A DNA stretch of 7,324 nucleotides from Candidatus Peregrinibacteria bacterium (lineage in GTDB: Bacteria; Patescibacteriota; Gracilibacteria; UBA1369; LOWO2-01-FULL-3), in NCBI GenBank assembly GCA_003566255.1, contig PXEC01000007.1, positions 1-7,324 on the forward strand, in the 5' to 3' direction. The notes beneath the pieces were generated by a model. The model searched no databases, was not told the origin of the DNA, and was given only the letters and a program-made list of their open reading frames with translations. A program made the translations under genes and the position numbers. This document shows positions 5,431 through 7,324 of the stretch, one piece after another (within the stretch, counting starts at the first letter, position 1; the number at the start of each line of letters is the position of its first letter).

Positions 5431-6116
5431 CGGTTTTTTAATGAATTTTCCAGTTCTTGCGATAGTGTTCTGCGAATTTCTTCATCCGGGATTTCTTTCA
5501 AATCCGTTTCCAGAAAGCTTTTTATCAATATGCTTTCCGCTTCTTTCTCATCTATTCCCCGTGTTGTTAAATAGAAAAGAGTTTCTTTGTCCGTTTTTCC
5601 CATCGTGGCTTCGTGTCCCGCCGATACTTCATTGTTCTTTATTTCCATTGAAGGCAGGCTTGTCACTTTTGCGTTTTTTGACAACATCAAGCTGTGATGT
5701 GAAAGATGACTGTCCGCAAACTGCGCGTTTGATTGTATTTTTATATGCCCCCGATAGTCAACTTGAGAATCATCAAACATTGCGCCTCGGATCAGGAAAG
5801 AAGCCTTTGTTTTCGGCGCGTTGTGCAGTGAGGCCGTTTTGAAAGGAAACTTTTCTTTGGTTTTTCCGTGTATCAGAGCTATAAAAATCACTTTGCTTTC
5901 GGAACCTTCACAATGGAAGTTTATTTCTTGAAACTCACTCCATCCTTTTTTGAGAATTGTCGCAAAAATCAGCGTGCTTTTTTCTTTCAGGTAAATATCG
6001 CTGTGTTGCAGGGTGTCCGTTATTATCGTTCTTTTTTCGTTCGGCTTGATTTCCAGCTTTTTGGGCAGTTTTTCAAGAAATTCCGGCATATTTGCGAGTT
6101 TTGTTTTTTTCATCAT
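5427..6116 (-). CDS. sufD: Compact SufD-like component of the SufBCD scaffold
   Basis: The protein has 229 residues and stops at TGA. SufD pairs with SufB through a right-handed beta-helix, and the SufBCD complex assembles Fe-S clusters in the cytoplasm. The C-terminal half carries the family pattern: FDDSQVDYRGHIKI near 114-127, SHLSHHSLMLS, SLPSMEIKNNEVSAGHEAT at 153-171, and LFYLTTRGIDEKEAESILIKSF at 180-201. H168 aligns with the functional His360 of E. coli SufD. The Cys two residues before it in E. coli is Ala here. The protein is about half the usual length (about 420 residues): the N-terminal helical domain and much of the helix are missing. No frameshift is visible, and both ends join the neighbouring genes in ATGA overlaps, so it is an intact short gene. 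Two adjacent ATGs (6116 and 6113) can start it; a GGAA motif precedes both. A minimal second SufB-like protein is the alternative name. Confidence 0.85.
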   Translation of the reverse strand: MMKKTKLANMPEFLEKLPKKLEIKPNEKRTIITDTLQHSDIYLKEKSTLIFATILKKGWSEFQEINFHCEGSESKVIFIALIHGKTKEKFPFKTASLHNAPKTKASFLIRGAMFDDSQVDYRGHIKIQSNAQFADSHLSHHSLMLSKNAKVTSLPSMEIKNNEVSAGHEATMGKTDKETLFYLTTRGIDEKEAESILIKSFLETDLKEIPDEEIRRTLSQELENSLKNR

Positions 6117-7324
6117 ATTTCCAGTTCCAAAAGCCTGTTTAATTCAAGGGCATAATCTATCGGGAGTTGTTTTATTATCGGATTCGCGAAGCCGTTTACC
6201 ACTGAAGAAACTGCTTCTTCTTCGCTTAACCCCCTGGACATCAGATAAAAAAGTTGATCCTCTTCTATTCTTGAGACGGTTGCTTCATGCGCTACGGAGA
6301 CTTCATCTTCTTCCACTTTGATCAGAGGATATGTGTTTGATACGGACTTTTTGTCTAGCAAAAGCGCGCTACATGCAACATGGCTTTTTGTTTCTTTACA
6401 GCCTTTTTCCACTTTTACCACGCCTCTGTAAGTGTTTTTCCCGCCGTCTTTGCTTATTGATTTCGATACTATTTTTGAAGTTGTTTTCGGTGCCATGTGG
6501 AAAATTTTCGCGCCGGCGTCCTGATGTTGGTCTTTCCCCGCGAATGCCAATGACTGGATTTCTCCGCTTGCGCCGGTTTCTTTGAGGAATATTGCCGGAT
6601 ATTTCATTGTTAATTTTGAGCCCAGATTGCAGTCCAGCCATGAAACAGAGGCGTCTTTGTGGGCATGGGCTCGTTTTGTCACCAAGTTGTATATGTTTTT
6701 TGACCAGTTTTGTATTGTTGTGTACTGGATTTTTGCTCCTTTCTTCGCGATTATTTCCACTACTGCCGCGTGCAGGGATTGGGAAGAATGTGCCGCCGCT
6801 GTGCAACCTTCCATGTAATGAACTTGCGAGCCTTCATCCGCTATTATCAATGTTCTTTCAAATTGGCCTGTTTTCCGCGCGTTTATTCTGAAATAAGCCT
6901 GTAACGGAAGGTCCACTTTTGTATTTTTGGGGATATAAACAAAAGATCCGCCGGACCAAACCGCTGAATTGAGCGCGGCGAATTTGTTGTCTGTAGAGGG
7001 GACGACTGTGCCGAAATGTTTTTTGAAAAGTTTCGGGTATTTTTGGAGTGCCGATTCCGTTGATTCAAAAATGACGCCTTTTTCTTCCAGCTCTTTTTTC
7101 AGAGAATGATAAACGATCTCCGATTCCAGCTGTGCTCCGGTTCCTCCCATAAAATTTTTATCCGTTTCCGGCACACCCAGTTCTTCAAAAGTGCATCGTA
7201 TTTTTTGCGGGACTTTGTTCCAGCTTGTTTGAATTCCCGTTTTCGGTTTCAGGTAGTATTGGAGATCTTCAAAATCCAGTTCGCTTAAGTCATCGGTCCA
7301 TTTTGGGAGTGGGATTTTTTTGAA
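6113..7324 (-). CDS. sufB: SufB, Fe-S cluster scaffold (N-terminus beyond the window)
   Basis: The frame is open from the right edge of the window to a TGA at 6115-6113, giving 404 residues; full-length SufB is about 465-480, so some 60-80 residues lie outside. The GTG at 7174 is internal, because upstream codons read as SufB sequence (LPKWTDDL, then DFEDLQYYLKPKTG and TFEELGVPETDK). SufB is the core beta-helix subunit of SufBCD, on which clusters are built. Residues reported as important in E. coli have visible counterparts: the Cys of MEGCTA, Q and W of IQNW, K of VTKRA, the Cys of SHVACSALL (E. coli C405, codon 6373-6371) and the Glu of AHEAT (E. coli E434, codon 6286-6284). The C-terminus LFYLMSRGLSEEEAVSSVVNGF is standard. 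sufD follows with a four-base overlap. sufC would be expected just beyond the right edge, but this cannot be seen. Confidence 0.97.
   Translation of the reverse strand, partial: FKKIPLPKWTDDLSELDFEDLQYYLKPKTGIQTSWNKVPQKIRCTFEELGVPETDKNFMGGTGAQLESEIVYHSLKKELEEKGVIFESTESALQKYPKLFKKHFGTVVPSTDNKFAALNSAVWSGGSFVYIPKNTKVDLPLQAYFRINARKTGQFERTLIIADEGSQVHYMEGCTAAAHSSQSLHAAVVEIIAKKGAKIQYTTIQNWSKNIYNLVTKRAHAHKDASVSWLDCNLGSKLTMKYPAIFLKETGASGEIQSLAFAGKDQHQDAGAKIFHMAPKTTSKIVSKSISKDGGKNTYRGVVKVEKGCKETKSHVACSALLLDKKSVSNTYPLIKVEEDEVSVAHEATVSRIEEDQLFYLMSRGLSEEEAVSSVVNGFANPIIKQLPIDYALELNRLLELEI

Noticed and set aside
5427..6116. SufD as a pseudogene or frameshifted remnant
   Set aside because: No stop or frame change is visible, both ends form neat ATGA overlaps with neighbours, and the functional His region is intact.
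7172..7174. GTG as the start of SufB
   Set aside because: The 50 codons upstream are open and read as normal SufB sequence, so the GTG is an internal valine and the true start lies beyond the window.

Overview
The window is ordinary bacterial chromosome built around housekeeping functions. All visible stops are TAA or TGA, and bL33, the DUF3352-like lipoprotein, SufU, SufD and SufB all end in TGA where their families normally end. TGA is therefore a stop here, not Trp or Gly. Both tRNAs carry an encoded CCA. Shine-Dalgarno sequences are poor or absent, one promoter looks leaderless, several proteins are compact, and two are DUF families. This combination would fit a Patescibacteria/CPR-type genome (perhaps Peregrinibacteria or a relative), but that placement is a low-confidence inference. 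No mobile element, CRISPR array, phage gene or resistance gene is visible.

Layout, left to right. Bases 1-132 hold the C-terminal 43 residues of an unidentified plus-strand membrane protein. It converges on a minus-strand DUF4349-type membrane protein with two transmembrane segments (160-1200). Behind that gene's start, also on the minus strand, lies tRNA-Thr(GGU) (1245-1320). A gap of about 250 bases without a recognised gene follows. It ends in a plausible promoter for the plus-strand gene of ribosomal protein bL33 (1575-1754). Next on the plus strand come a 601-residue lipoprotein resembling DUF3352 proteins (1831-3636) and tRNA-Trp(CCA) (3689-3763).

The right half is a minus-strand SUF iron-sulfur cluster assembly operon, read right to left: sufB (cut by the window edge), sufD, sufS, sufU. 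sufB/sufD and sufD/sufS each overlap by four bases (ATGA), and sufU begins six bases after sufS. SufS takes sulfur from cysteine through a PLP lysine and a catalytic cysteine. SufU accepts the sulfur and passes it on. The SufB-SufD beta-helix pair, presumably with the ATPase SufC just beyond the right edge, builds the cluster. SufD is about half the usual length, and SufU has IscU-like cysteine spacing.

The 3' end of sufU runs antisense into the 3' end of tRNA-Trp. Terminator-like sequences for the tRNA lie inside the last codons of sufU. I found no clearly undescribed system. The points most worth checking are the compact SufD, the atypical SufU and its tail, the tRNA/sufU overlap, and the methionine-rich linker of the DUF4349 protein.
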